Source: Alphaproteobacteria bacterium (GTDB lineage: Bacteria > Pseudomonadota > Alphaproteobacteria > ATCC43930 > CGMCC-115725). Taken from it: DNA of 12,694 bases. Below are positions 5,784 to 12,694 of this stretch, in pieces. The stretch's first letter is position 1; each line of letters begins with the position of its first letter. The position numbers and the translations under genes are program-made. Where the stretch lies: NCBI GenBank assembly GCA_019237175.1, contig JAFAHP010000311.1:1-12694 (forward strand), read 5' to 3'. Under the pieces are notes generated by a model. That model saw nothing but the letters and a program-made list of their open reading frames with translations, was not told the origin of the DNA and did not search any database.

Positions 5784-7634
5784 ATGCACGCCTATCGGAG
5801 CCATACTTGCGGTGAGCTGCGTCTCGCCGATGCGGGATCTACCGCCCGCCTGTCGGGCTGGGTTCATCGCAAGCGCGATCATGGCCAACTTTTGTTTATC
5901 GACCTGCGCGATCACTACGGCATCACCCAATGCGTGATCGACGTGTCGGCGCCGCTGTTTACGGCCGCCGAGGCGTTGCGTCTGGAGAGCGTCGTCACGG
6001 TTACCGGGCGTATCGCAGCCCGCACCCTCGACACGGTCAACCCCAGTCTGCCGACCGGTGAGATCGAGTTGATCATCGCCGAGCTGACGGTGCAATCGGT
6101 CGCCGAGCCGCTGCCGTTCCCGGTCAACAGCGAGGCCGAGTACCCGGAGGAGATCCGGCTCACCTACCGCTTCCTCGATCTGCGCCGCGAGCGCATGCAC
6201 GCCAATATCATGCTGCGCGCGCAGGTCGTCGCCTCCATCCGGCGCCGTATGATCGAGCAGGGTTTCACCGAATTCCAGACGCCGATCCTAACCGCCAGCT
6301 CACCCGAGGGGGCGCGCGACTATCTGGTGCCGAGCCGTCTCCATCCCGGCACCTTCTACGCCTTGCCCCAGGCGCCGCAGCAATTCAAGCAGCTGTTGAT
6401 GGTCGCCGGCTTCGACCGTTATTTTCAGATTGCTCCGTGCTTTCGCGACGAGGCGGGCCGCGCCGACCGTTCGCCAACCGAGTTCTACCAACTCGATTTC
6501 GAGATGTCTTTCGTCACCCAAGAGGACGTGTTCGCCGCAATCGAGCCGGTGTTGCACGCCGTCTTCGAGGAATTCGGACGCGGACGCGCCGTGACCCCGG
6601 CACCCTTTCCGCGCATCACCTATGCCGATGCGCTCCTCAGATACGGCACCGATAAGCCGGACTTGCGCAACCCGCTGGTCATCGCCGACGTCTCGGAGGT
6701 GTTTGCGGGTTCGAAGTTCAGAGCCTTCAAGCGCATCATCGACACCGGCGGCGTCGTCAGAGCGATCCCCGCTCCCGGCGCCGCATCGAGGCCGCGCTCC
6801 TCGTTTCTTGACAAGATGGACGACTGGGCAAAATCCGAGATGGGCGCCCCGGGACTGGGCTACATCGTGTTTGAAAAAGGCAAAGCGGAGAGCTTTGGCG
6901 CCGGTGGCGAGGCAAAAGAGTGCGAATCGGAACTGATCGGACGCGGCCCGATTGCCAATAACCTCGCGCCCGAGGAGATCGTCAGGATCGCCGCGCTGAC
7001 GGGGCTGGGTGCTGGCGATGTCGTGTTTTTTGCCGCCGGCGCGAAAAGCGACGCGGAGCGGCTCGCCGGTCAGGCGCGCATCCGTATCGGCGAAGAGCTT
7101 GGGCTGATCGAGGAGGACACGTTCCGCTTTTGCTGGATCGTCGATTTTCCGATGTACGAACGCGATGCGGAGACCGGCAAGATCGGCTTCAGCCACAACC
7201 CGTTTTCGATGCCGCAAGGCGGGCTCGCGGCGCTCGAACGGCAGGATCCGCTCGATATCCTCGCTTACCAGTACGATATCGTCTGCAACGGCGTCGAGCT
7301 GTCGTCCGGCGCGATCCGCAATCACCGGCCGGACATCATGTACAAGGCCTTCGCCATTGCCGGCTATTCGACCGCAGAGGTCGAGGCGCGCTTTGGCGGC
7401 ATGCTCAACGCGTTCAAATACGGGGCGCCGCCGCATGGCGGCTCCGCACCCGGCATCGATCGAATTGTCATGCTGCTCGCCGATACCCCGAACATCCGAG
7501 AGGTCGTCGGCTTCGCGGTTAACCAGCAGGCGCAGGATCTGATGATGGGGGCGCCGGCGCCGGTTCCACCCGAGCGGCTTCGCGAATTGCATTTACGCGT
7601 GGTTCTGCCGCCTGAAAAGGGGCCGAGATCGTAA
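5784..7634 (+). CDS. aspS: Aspartyl-tRNA synthetase
   Basis: AspRS charges tRNA(Asp) with aspartate. The 616-residue protein has the bacterial-type layout: an N-terminal OB-fold anticodon-binding domain (about 1-105, with LSGWVHRKRDHGQLLFIDLRD), the class II catalytic core with motif 2 at FRDEAGRADRSPTEFYQLD (220-238), an inserted GAD domain in the middle, and motif 3 at GIDRIVMLLAD (557-567). The conserved opening of the family, MHAYRSHTCGEL, fixes the start at 5784. The same frame is open back to 5406, but the extra 126 codons run through the intergenic repeats and are not protein-like. An ATG at 5736 is a weaker alternative. H33 in the KRDHG segment is the residue linked to relaxed (Asp/Asn) tRNA specificity in other bacteria, so this enzyme may also make Asp-tRNA(Asn) for amidation. 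Confidence 0.97.
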   Translation: MHAYRSHTCGELRLADAGSTARLSGWVHRKRDHGQLLFIDLRDHYGITQCVIDVSAPLFTAAEALRLESVVTVTGRIAARTLDTVNPSLPTGEIELIIAELTVQSVAEPLPFPVNSEAEYPEEIRLTYRFLDLRRERMHANIMLRAQVVASIRRRMIEQGFTEFQTPILTASSPEGARDYLVPSRLHPGTFYALPQAPQQFKQLLMVAGFDRYFQIAPCFRDEAGRADRSPTEFYQLDFEMSFVTQEDVFAAIEPVLHAVFEEFGRGRAVTPAPFPRITYADALLRYGTDKPDLRNPLVIADVSEVFAGSKFRAFKRIIDTGGVVRAIPAPGAASRPRSSFLDKMDDWAKSEMGAPGLGYIVFEKGKAESFGAGGEAKECESELIGRGPIANNLAPEEIVRIAALTGLGAGDVVFFAAGAKSDAERLAGQARIRIGEELGLIEEDTFRFCWIVDFPMYERDAETGKIGFSHNPFSMPQGGLAALERQDPLDILAYQYDIVCNGVELSSGAIRNHRPDIMYKAFAIAGYSTAEVEARFGGMLNAFKYGAPPHGGSAPGIDRIVMLLADTPNIREVVGFAVNQQAQDLMMGAPAPVPPERLRELHLRVVLPPEKGPRS

Positions 7635-7723
7635 CACCGCCGGCCGGCGTGACCTGGTTCCACGTGTCGCCGTGCATCCCCATTGAGAGTAGTATTGCCG
7701 CCGTCTCAATTCAGGGATTACGG

Positions 7724-8587
7724 ATGACCGCTGATCAGGGCGCGCCGCGGCTCCCGACCGTGACCTATCCCGGCGCGCCCAAGGCGGCGTGCGGGCTTTG
7801 GTTGCTGGCACTCGTCATGGGGCTCGCCGCAGCGTTGCCGCGGCCCGTGACGGCAGCGCAGATCACGCCGCATCGCGCGCTGTACACGATGACTTTGGGT
7901 TCGACCCTGGCCGATTCGGGCGTTGTCGCCGCAACCGGGGCGATGGATTACGAATGGGGCGAGACCTGTGACGGGTGGACCATCGAACAGCGCTATCGGC
8001 TCAAGATACGCTACGCCGAAAGCCGCGATGTCGATGTCACTTCGGCGTTTGTCACTTGGGAATCGAAAGACGGCTTGCGCTATCGCTTCAATCAGCGAGA
8101 GACCCGCAACGGTGAGCTCGACCGGGAGATTCGCGGCGAGGCGAAGCTCGATGGGCCCGGCAAGGGTGGTGTTGCCGTTTTCACCAAACCGCGCGCGCAA
8201 ACCCTAAAACTGGGGTCGGGAGTATTGTTTCCGAGCGCGCACACGATCCTTTTGATCGACGAAGCAAAAGCGGGCGCAGTCTTTGTCACGCGCCACGTGT
8301 TCGACGGCGCCACCGACGAAAACGCCGTTCAAGTCTCGGCGGTAATCGGCACCAAGCTGACCGCCGATCCGGTTTCCGCGAAGCTCAGCCCGCTGCTCGA
8401 AAAGCCCGGCTGGCGCATCCGGCTCGCCTTCTTTCCGGTCGACGCCAAAGCCGAGCAGCCGGATTACGAGCTGGGAATGGATCTGTTGGACAACGGGGTC
8501 TCGCGCGACATGGTTATCGATTATGGCGATTACTCGATCCGCGCAAGGCTCGATGACATCGAGCCCCTAGGCAGGCCGAGCTGTTGA
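7724..8587 (+). CDS. eipB: EipB-like periplasmic envelope integrity protein (DUF1849)
   Basis: This 287-residue protein has a Sec signal (hydrophobic core GLWLLALVMGLAAALP, ending near PVTAA at about 45) and one beta-rich domain: ITPHRALYTMTL, GAMDYEWGETCDGWTIEQRY, RYRFNQRETRNGE, LFPSAHTI and VSRDMVIDYGDYSI. These match the EipB family as I recall it: alphaproteobacterial periplasmic proteins needed for cell-envelope integrity in Brucella, folded as a spiral beta-barrel with one conserved disulphide. The two mature cysteines here, C82 (in ETCDGWT) and the C-terminal C287, fit that disulphide. ATG 7724 gives a long signal n-region; GTG 7760 would give a more usual signal peptide and is a serious alternative. 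It follows aspS by 89 bases in the same direction and may share its transcript. Confidence 0.85.
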   Translation: MTADQGAPRLPTVTYPGAPKAACGLWLLALVMGLAAALPRPVTAAQITPHRALYTMTLGSTLADSGVVAATGAMDYEWGETCDGWTIEQRYRLKIRYAESRDVDVTSAFVTWESKDGLRYRFNQRETRNGELDREIRGEAKLDGPGKGGVAVFTKPRAQTLKLGSGVLFPSAHTILLIDEAKAGAVFVTRHVFDGATDENAVQVSAVIGTKLTADPVSAKLSPLLEKPGWRIRLAFFPVDAKAEQPDYELGMDLLDNGVSRDMVIDYGDYSIRARLDDIEPLGRPSC

Positions 8588-8658
8588 GCCCAATGCTTCT
8601 ACAAAATCGCTCTGGTCAGCTGGACCAAAATCCGTTTCATTTCACAATCATGTGCGCC

Positions 8659-8746
8659 TGTCATTGCGAGCGCAGCGAAGCAATCTCGATGCGAGACTCT
8701 AGACGATGAGATCGCCACGGCGCCCGACGGCGCCTCGCGATGACGG
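8659..8746. repeat. Palindromic intergenic repeat between convergent genes
   Basis: The outer arms are GTCATTGCGAG (8660-8670) and CTCGCGATGAC (8734-8744), complementary except for one wobble pair. Inside are CAATCTC (8681-8687) with GAGATCG (8708-8714), and a perfect hairpin GGCGCC-CGAC-GGCGCC (8719-8734). The TGTCATTGCGAGCG.AGCGAAGCAATC half is a dispersed repeat seen in many bacterial genomes. It lies between the 3' ends of eipB and dinB and could act on both converging transcripts. Confidence 0.8.
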
Positions 8747-8800
8747 CGAGAGGGTTTTATTCAGGGGCGGTCGGCCGCAAGCCGCTGGCAACTAACTTAG

Positions 8801-10141
8801 CTACTCGCGATTGCTGCGACCCGTGCGGGAAATCGATTCCGCGGTATATACTGCAGCGGCGCTCGGACGGTGGCCGCGGCGAACCACGTCGGCGCCGAGC
8901 CGTTCGCGGATATCGTCGATTGCCTGCTCGAGCCGCCGCGGACGCCCCAGCTCCCGTTCGAACAAGGTTGGCAGGTCGGCCCCGCGTGCGTCGACCAGCA
9001 TATCGGCGCCAATCCCGATCAGGCGAAAAGCGGTGCGGCCGTCGGCTTCGCCGGCCAGCAATCGCGCGGCGACGCGGTACATCGTTTCGGCGATTTGCGT
9101 CGGTTCCGTCAGACGCCGCGACCGCGTGCGCAGCCGGAAATCGGCAGTCTTCAGCTTGAGGGTGACGGTACCCGCAGCGAGTGCTGCTTCTTTCAGATGC
9201 GCTGCAACGCGCTCAGCGAGAGGGCGCAAGATCTGGGCCAGAGTTGCCGCTCCGGTTTCGTCGTCCGGCAGCGTGGTTTCCGCGGAAATTGATCGCGCCG
9301 GAGTGTGGGCGAGGACGGCACGGCTATCGATGCCCTGGGCCAACCGAGCGAGGTGTCCACCGATCCGTCCATAGCGCGCCGCCAGTTCGCGCTCACCGAG
9401 AGCGGCCAACTGGCCGATCAGCGTGATGCCATCGGCGGCGAGCCGGCGCTGCATTGCCGCGCCCACGCCCCACAGCAATGACACTGGCTTGTCGACGAAA
9501 AAAGCCGGCGCGTCGCTGCGGCACAGCATCGCGAAACCCCTCGGCTTGTCGAGGTCGGAAGCGATTTTGGCGAGAAACTTGTTGTCGCTGAGACCGATCG
9601 AGAGGGTGACGCCCAAGCTCGCCTCCACTTTCCGGGCGAGGGCGGCGAGCAATTGCGCCGGCGCGGCGTGATGCAGCCGCTCGGTTCCGGCGAGATCGAG
9701 AAACGCCTCATCGATCGATATCGGCTCGACGAGGGGCGTCAGTTCGCGCATTTTGGCGCGCACCGCACGCCCAACCTCGCGATATTTCGCCATGTTCGGA
9801 CGGATCACTTCGGCATCGGGGCAGGCCGCCAACGCCTTGAACATCGGCATCGCCGAACGCACCCCGTAGAGCCGGGCCACATAACAGCAGGCGAGCACAA
9901 CCCCGCGCCTTCCGCCGCCGACAACGACCGGCCGGTCGGCAAGTTCCGGTCGGTCGCGCTTCTCGACAGTCGCGTAGAACGCATCGCAATCGACATGCCC
10001 GATCGTCAACCGGGCGAGGGCCGGATGGCTGACGAGGCGCGGCGAGGCGCATTGCCGACAACGTCCGCCGGGCGGCGGACGGGCGTAAACCGCGCTGCAG
10101 TCGCGGCACAACGCCGTTACTGCCGGCCCTACAGCGGCCAC
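8801..10141 (-). CDS. dinB: DNA polymerase IV (DinB) with N-terminal zinc ribbon
   Basis: This is a Y-family translesion polymerase. The palm carries both catalytic motifs, IGHVDCDAFYATVE and SIDEAFLDLAG, with intact Asp and Asp-Glu; the fingers and thumb follow (SIGLSDNKFLAKIASDLDKP, then LLWGVGAAMQRRLAADGI), then the little-finger domain to about residue 400. A DLPTLF segment near the C-terminus resembles a beta-clamp-binding motif. Before the catalytic core lies LCRDC, then RCRQCASPRL: two CxxC pairs forming a zinc ribbon that I recall as usual in one alphaproteobacterial DinB group. No ATG precedes it. GTG at 10141 (446 residues, overlapping the end of mak by 13 bases) or TTG at 10111 (436 residues, 18 bases after mak) are the candidates. 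The frame is open much further upstream, but that part is antisense-like shadow of mak. No upstream SOS box is expected if it is co-transcribed with mak. Confidence 0.93.
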   Translation of the reverse strand: MAAVGPAVTALCRDCSAVYARPPPGGRCRQCASPRLVSHPALARLTIGHVDCDAFYATVEKRDRPELADRPVVVGGGRRGVVLACCYVARLYGVRSAMPMFKALAACPDAEVIRPNMAKYREVGRAVRAKMRELTPLVEPISIDEAFLDLAGTERLHHAAPAQLLAALARKVEASLGVTLSIGLSDNKFLAKIASDLDKPRGFAMLCRSDAPAFFVDKPVSLLWGVGAAMQRRLAADGITLIGQLAALGERELAARYGRIGGHLARLAQGIDSRAVLAHTPARSISAETTLPDDETGAATLAQILRPLAERVAAHLKEAALAAGTVTLKLKTADFRLRTRSRRLTEPTQIAETMYRVAARLLAGEADGRTAFRLIGIGADMLVDARGADLPTLFERELGRPRRLEQAIDDIRERLGADVVRRGHRPSAAAVYTAESISRTGRSNRE

Positions 10142-11037
10142 AGCCACGCCGCACCGCGCACGCCGCTCGCATCTCCATGGCGCGGCGGCAAGAGCCGGGT
10201 ACCGACCCGGTCGGAGAAGACATAGGGTTCCCAGCGCTGCGGGACTTCGCGGTAAAGCCGGTCGATCTGCGACAGCCCACCGCCGAGGACGATGGCATCG
10301 GGATCTAAAAGGTTGATCACCATCGCGAGGCCGCGGGCGAGCCTGCCGGCATAACGTGCGACGGTCGCGGAACAGTCGCCGGCGCCGCATTCCGCGCGGC
10401 GGGCGATCTCCGCCGCCGGCAAATCTCGTCCGGTGCGGTTGCGATGATCCGCCGCCATCCCGGGGCCCGACAAAAACGTCTCGATGCACCCGTAGCGGCC
10501 GCAGTAACAGGCAGCGCCCGGCAGTTCCTCGACCGTCGGCCAGGGAAGTGGGTTGTGTCCCCACTCGCCGGCGATCGCGTTGTTGCCCACGAGAATCCGA
10601 CCGTCGATGGTGATGCCACCGCCGACACCGGTCCCGAGAATGACCCCGAATACGGTGCGGTATCCCGCGGCGGCGCCGTCGGTTGCCTCGGATAAGGCAA
10701 AGCAGTTCGCGTCATTGGCGAGACGGACCGGTCGGGCCAGAGCCTTTTCGAGATCTTGCTGCAGCGGCCGACCGTTGAGACAAGTCGAATTGGCGTTCTT
10801 GACCAAGCCGGTAGCCGGCGAGATTGCCCCCGGCATGCCAATCCCGATTGAAGCAGGGACGCCGATTTCGCGCTCGAGAGCGCCGATCATCGAGACGATC
10901 GCCGCGATCGTGCCGTGATAATCCCCGGCCGGCGTCGTGACCCTGCGACGAACTCGCACCACCCCCGCACCATCGACGATGGCACCCTCGATCTTGCTGC
11001 CCCCGAGATCGATGCCGATGCGAAAATTTCCTGTCAT
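10129..11037 (-). CDS. mak: Fructokinase of the ROK family (Mak-like)
   Basis: ROK kinases phosphorylate sugars with ATP; the closest relative I can recall is E. coli Mak, which makes fructose-6-phosphate. The 302 residues match its length and many motifs: FRIGIDLGGSKIEGAI (phosphate loop), KNANSTCLNG, LANDANCFALSEATDGAAAG with catalytic D109, GTGVGGG, EWGHNPLPWP, the zinc site H161 plus C177-Y-C-GRYG-C184, then IETFLSGPG, LLDPDAIVLGGG and the ending HGDASGVRGAAWLWP. Sugar specificity is inferred from this likeness; N-acetylglucosamine or mannose are alternatives. ATG 11037, preceded by AGGA, places the protein start at the first beta-strand; a frame extending to 11088 adds nothing family-like. 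dinB follows, touching or overlapping. Confidence 0.92.
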   Translation of the reverse strand: MTGNFRIGIDLGGSKIEGAIVDGAGVVRVRRRVTTPAGDYHGTIAAIVSMIGALEREIGVPASIGIGMPGAISPATGLVKNANSTCLNGRPLQQDLEKALARPVRLANDANCFALSEATDGAAAGYRTVFGVILGTGVGGGITIDGRILVGNNAIAGEWGHNPLPWPTVEELPGAACYCGRYGCIETFLSGPGMAADHRNRTGRDLPAAEIARRAECGAGDCSATVARYAGRLARGLAMVINLLDPDAIVLGGGLSQIDRLYREVPQRWEPYVFSDRVGTRLLPPRHGDASGVRGAAWLWPL

Positions 11038-11212
11038 CGTTCCTACTTTGATCCGGTGAAGGGGCGGCAGCACCAAATCCCTCACCAATTTTTAAATTCC
11101 CGCGGCTAAAGCCTACCCCCAGGGCGGTCGTGAAGCCGCAGTTCCCGGCCCTCGTTGGTACCCGTCTGCGGTTTCGGATTGTTGTGCACATGTTTTTCGA
11201 GGCGCGACAAGC

Positions 11213-11620
11213 ATGACCGGCGAACCTCGGGGATCAGAACCGGACAAAGCGCTGCGGCGGCGGAAAGTGTTGATCGTCGAGGACAACGAACTCAATATGA
11301 AGTTGTTCAACGATCTGCTGACGGCTCACGGTTATGAGACTTTGCAAACCAGCGAGGGCATGGAGGCGCTGGCGCTCGCCCGACTTCACCGCCCGGATCT
11401 GATCCTGATGGATATCCAGCTGCCGGAGATTTCCGGGCTCGAAGTTACCAGGCTGATCAAAGAAGATCAGGATTTGCGGTTGATCCCGGTTATCGCGATT
11501 ACCGCGTTTGCCATGAAAGGCGACAGGGAGAGAATCCGCGGCGGCGGTTGCGAAGACTACATTGCCAAGCCGATCTCGATCGCCGGCTTTCTGCAGACCG
11601 TTGAGCGCTTTCTCACCTGA
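11213..11620 (+). CDS. divK: Single-domain response regulator DivK
   Basis: DivK is a stand-alone receiver that, with the kinases DivJ and PleC and the adaptor DivL, sets CtrA activity and cell polarity in alphaproteobacteria. The 135 residues are one receiver domain: KVLIVEDNELNMKLF (E23, D24 acidic pocket), LILMDIQLPEISGLEVT with phospho-acceptor D67, AITAFAMKGD (T97) and YIAKPIS (K119). These segments are nearly identical to what I recall of Caulobacter DivK. The N-terminus is about 15 residues longer (MTGEPRGSEPDKALRR), polar and probably disordered; ATG 11213 has GAGG upstream and no better start exists. pleD begins 39 bases downstream, the conserved divK-pleD order, so they probably form one operon. 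Confidence 0.96.
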   Translation: MTGEPRGSEPDKALRRRKVLIVEDNELNMKLFNDLLTAHGYETLQTSEGMEALALARLHRPDLILMDIQLPEISGLEVTRLIKEDQDLRLIPVIAITAFAMKGDRERIRGGGCEDYIAKPISIAGFLQTVERFLT

Positions 11621-11659
11621 ACAATGCCTATTCGGTACCCCTGAGGGTGGGTCGCTGTC

Positions 11660-12694
11660 ATGACCGGGCGAGTGCTTGTTGTCGATGATCTACACATCAA
11701 CGTAAAGCTGCTCGAAGCAAAGCTCTCGGCTGAATACTTTGATGTGCTGACTGCTTCCAGCGGCGCCGCGGCTTTGGAGATTGCCGCGAAAGAACTTCCG
11801 GACGTCATCCTGCTCGACGTGATGATGCCGCGCATGGATGGCTTTGAGGTGTGTCGCCGATTGAAGGCCGATCCGCGCACCGCCGATCTTCCGGTGGTCA
11901 TGGTCACAGCACTCTCCGACAGTGCCAATCGCCTGCGCGGTCTGGAAGCCGGCGCCGATGACTTTCTGACCAAACCGGTCTCTGATATCGCGCTTTTTGC
12001 TCGTGTACGCTCGCTGGTCCGGCTGAAACGCATGATGCAGGAATGGCGTCTGCGCGACGAGATTTGCGGCCGTTTTAGCGGCGTCGAAGCGCGCTCAGAA
12101 CTGGAGCTCGGACCGGCACGGATCTTGATCATCGACGCAGACGCGCTGGCCGCGGCCAAGATGACCGAAGCGCTCGGCCAAGCACATCAGGTCAGCAGCT
12201 TCGGAAGTTGTGCCGCGACGCAGTCGCATCTAAACGGCGAAACCGACTTGGTTATCGCCAGCCTGACAGCCCCCAACAGCGATACTCTGCGCTTTGTCTC
12301 GCAGTGTCGTGCCAGCGAGCAGTTGCGGCAGTTGCCGATATTGTTGATCGCGGCCGAGCGCGATCTGCCGCACCTTGCAAAAGGCCTCGACCTCGGCGCG
12401 AACGACTATTTAATCCGCCCTATCGATCGCAATGAACTCCTCGCGCGCACGAACATCCAGATTCGCCGCAGGCGTCTGCAAAATCATTTGAACGAGAATT
12501 ATCGGCGAAGCTTGTCGCTGGCCTTGACCGATGAGCTCACCGGCCTATACAACCGCCGCTATCTATTCGCTCATCTTGACGAACTGATAACGCGGATAAG
12601 CGGCGAGAGCGCCAGCGTGGCGCTGGTGATTTTTGATATCGACCATTTCAAGCGCGTCAACGACACCTACGGCCACCCGTCAGGCGATGAAGTG
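11660..12694 (+). CDS. pleD: Response regulator diguanylate cyclase PleD (partial, 3' end outside window)
   Basis: PleD makes cyclic di-GMP when phosphorylated and dimerised, driving the swarmer-to-stalked transition in Caulobacter. The visible 345 codons, open to the window edge, contain a first receiver (about 1-120: VLVVDDLHINVKLLEAKL, phospho-acceptor D53 in VILLDVMMPRMDG, K105), a second, degenerate receiver (about 153-270), and the start of the GGDEF domain (LTDELTGLYNRRYLFAHLD, then IFDIDHFKRVNDTYGH with the metal-binding D326). In the second receiver Ser201 stands where the phospho-acceptor Asp would be, as expected for the adaptor domain of PleD. The GG(D/E)EF loop and the RxxD inhibitory site fall beyond the edge. 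The start ATG 11660 has a GAGGG-rich ribosome site. About 110 residues are missing by comparison with the roughly 454-residue Caulobacter protein. Confidence 0.95.
   Translation, partial: MTGRVLVVDDLHINVKLLEAKLSAEYFDVLTASSGAAALEIAAKELPDVILLDVMMPRMDGFEVCRRLKADPRTADLPVVMVTALSDSANRLRGLEAGADDFLTKPVSDIALFARVRSLVRLKRMMQEWRLRDEICGRFSGVEARSELELGPARILIIDADALAAAKMTEALGQAHQVSSFGSCAATQSHLNGETDLVIASLTAPNSDTLRFVSQCRASEQLRQLPILLIAAERDLPHLAKGLDLGANDYLIRPIDRNELLARTNIQIRRRRLQNHLNENYRRSLSLALTDELTGLYNRRYLFAHLDELITRISGESASVALVIFDIDHFKRVNDTYGHPSGDEV

Noticed and set aside
6300..7592. A 430-codon minus-strand open frame opposite aspS
   Set aside because: High-GC codon usage of aspS leaves the opposite strand open; the translation shows no domain, and aspS is certain.
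7638..7649. Perfect palindrome CGCCGGCCGGCG just after aspS
   Set aside because: No loop and no T-run; such strings are common by chance at this GC content.
10142..10564. Long upstream extension of the dinB frame (587 residues in all)
   Set aside because: It lies entirely inside mak in another frame, is rich in Arg and Pro without family motifs, and the polymerase homology with its zinc ribbon begins only after it.
11089..11108. CtrA box (TTAA-N7-TTAA) upstream of divK
   Set aside because: A TTAA is present in TTTTTAAATT, but the next TAA-like half is ten bases away and incomplete.
1..12694. CRISPR array, tRNA or insertion sequence in the window
   Set aside because: I found no regularly spaced direct repeats, no cloverleaf-like sequence with CCA-adjacent acceptor stem, and no transposase. 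Any array belonging to the Cas4-like gene would have to lie left of the window.

Overview
The window is high-GC DNA from the chromosome of an alphaproteobacterium, probably Rhodospirillales- or Hyphomicrobiales-like. That placement is my inference. It rests on a divK-pleD pair whose DivK closely resembles the Caulobacter protein from memory, a DinB polymerase with an N-terminal zinc ribbon, an EipB/DUF1849 periplasmic protein, the yfgM-bamB-der order, and large palindromic intergenic repeats of the kind common in such genomes. I see no rRNA, tRNA, insertion sequence or CRISPR array.

Region by region: (1) Positions 1-892, all minus strand, are the accessory part: a vapB-vapC toxin-antitoxin pair followed by an open reading frame that runs off the left edge and reads like the N-terminus of a Cas4 or Cas4/Cas1 CRISPR adaptation protein. 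(2) Positions 893-1282 hold no gene I can support. (3) 1283-1726 (minus) encodes a small exported protein with a C-terminal VWVN...YYGKT-like motif. (4) 1842-5377 (minus) is a housekeeping block in the order yfgM-like, bamB, der: a membrane-anchored TPR-like protein, an outer-membrane assembly lipoprotein and a ribosome-assembly GTPase. A palindromic repeat sits between bamB and der. (5) 5378-5783 is a divergent intergenic region with an inverted pair of hairpin repeats and a possible aspS promoter. (6) 5784-8584 (plus) carries aspS (aspartyl-tRNA synthetase) and eipB. (7) 8588-8800 is a convergent intergenic region with another palindromic repeat. (8) 8801-11037 (minus) carries mak (ROK fructokinase) and a downstream, touching or overlapping dinB (DNA polymerase IV). 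(9) 11213-12694 (plus) carries divK and the first three quarters of pleD, cut by the window end.

Functional themes: envelope biogenesis (YfgM-like, BamB, EipB), translation (Der, AspRS), cell-cycle and c-di-GMP signalling (DivK, PleD) and translesion synthesis (DinB). The most interesting part is the left edge, where a toxin-antitoxin pair overlaps a Cas4-like reading frame in the same direction. Only 99 codons of that frame are visible, and it may be decayed. The other non-routine material is three different palindromic repeat families in three intergenic gaps, a non-ATG dinB start that brings in a four-cysteine zinc ribbon, and the exported VWVN-motif protein. Apart from the left edge, I find no convincing new multi-gene system here.
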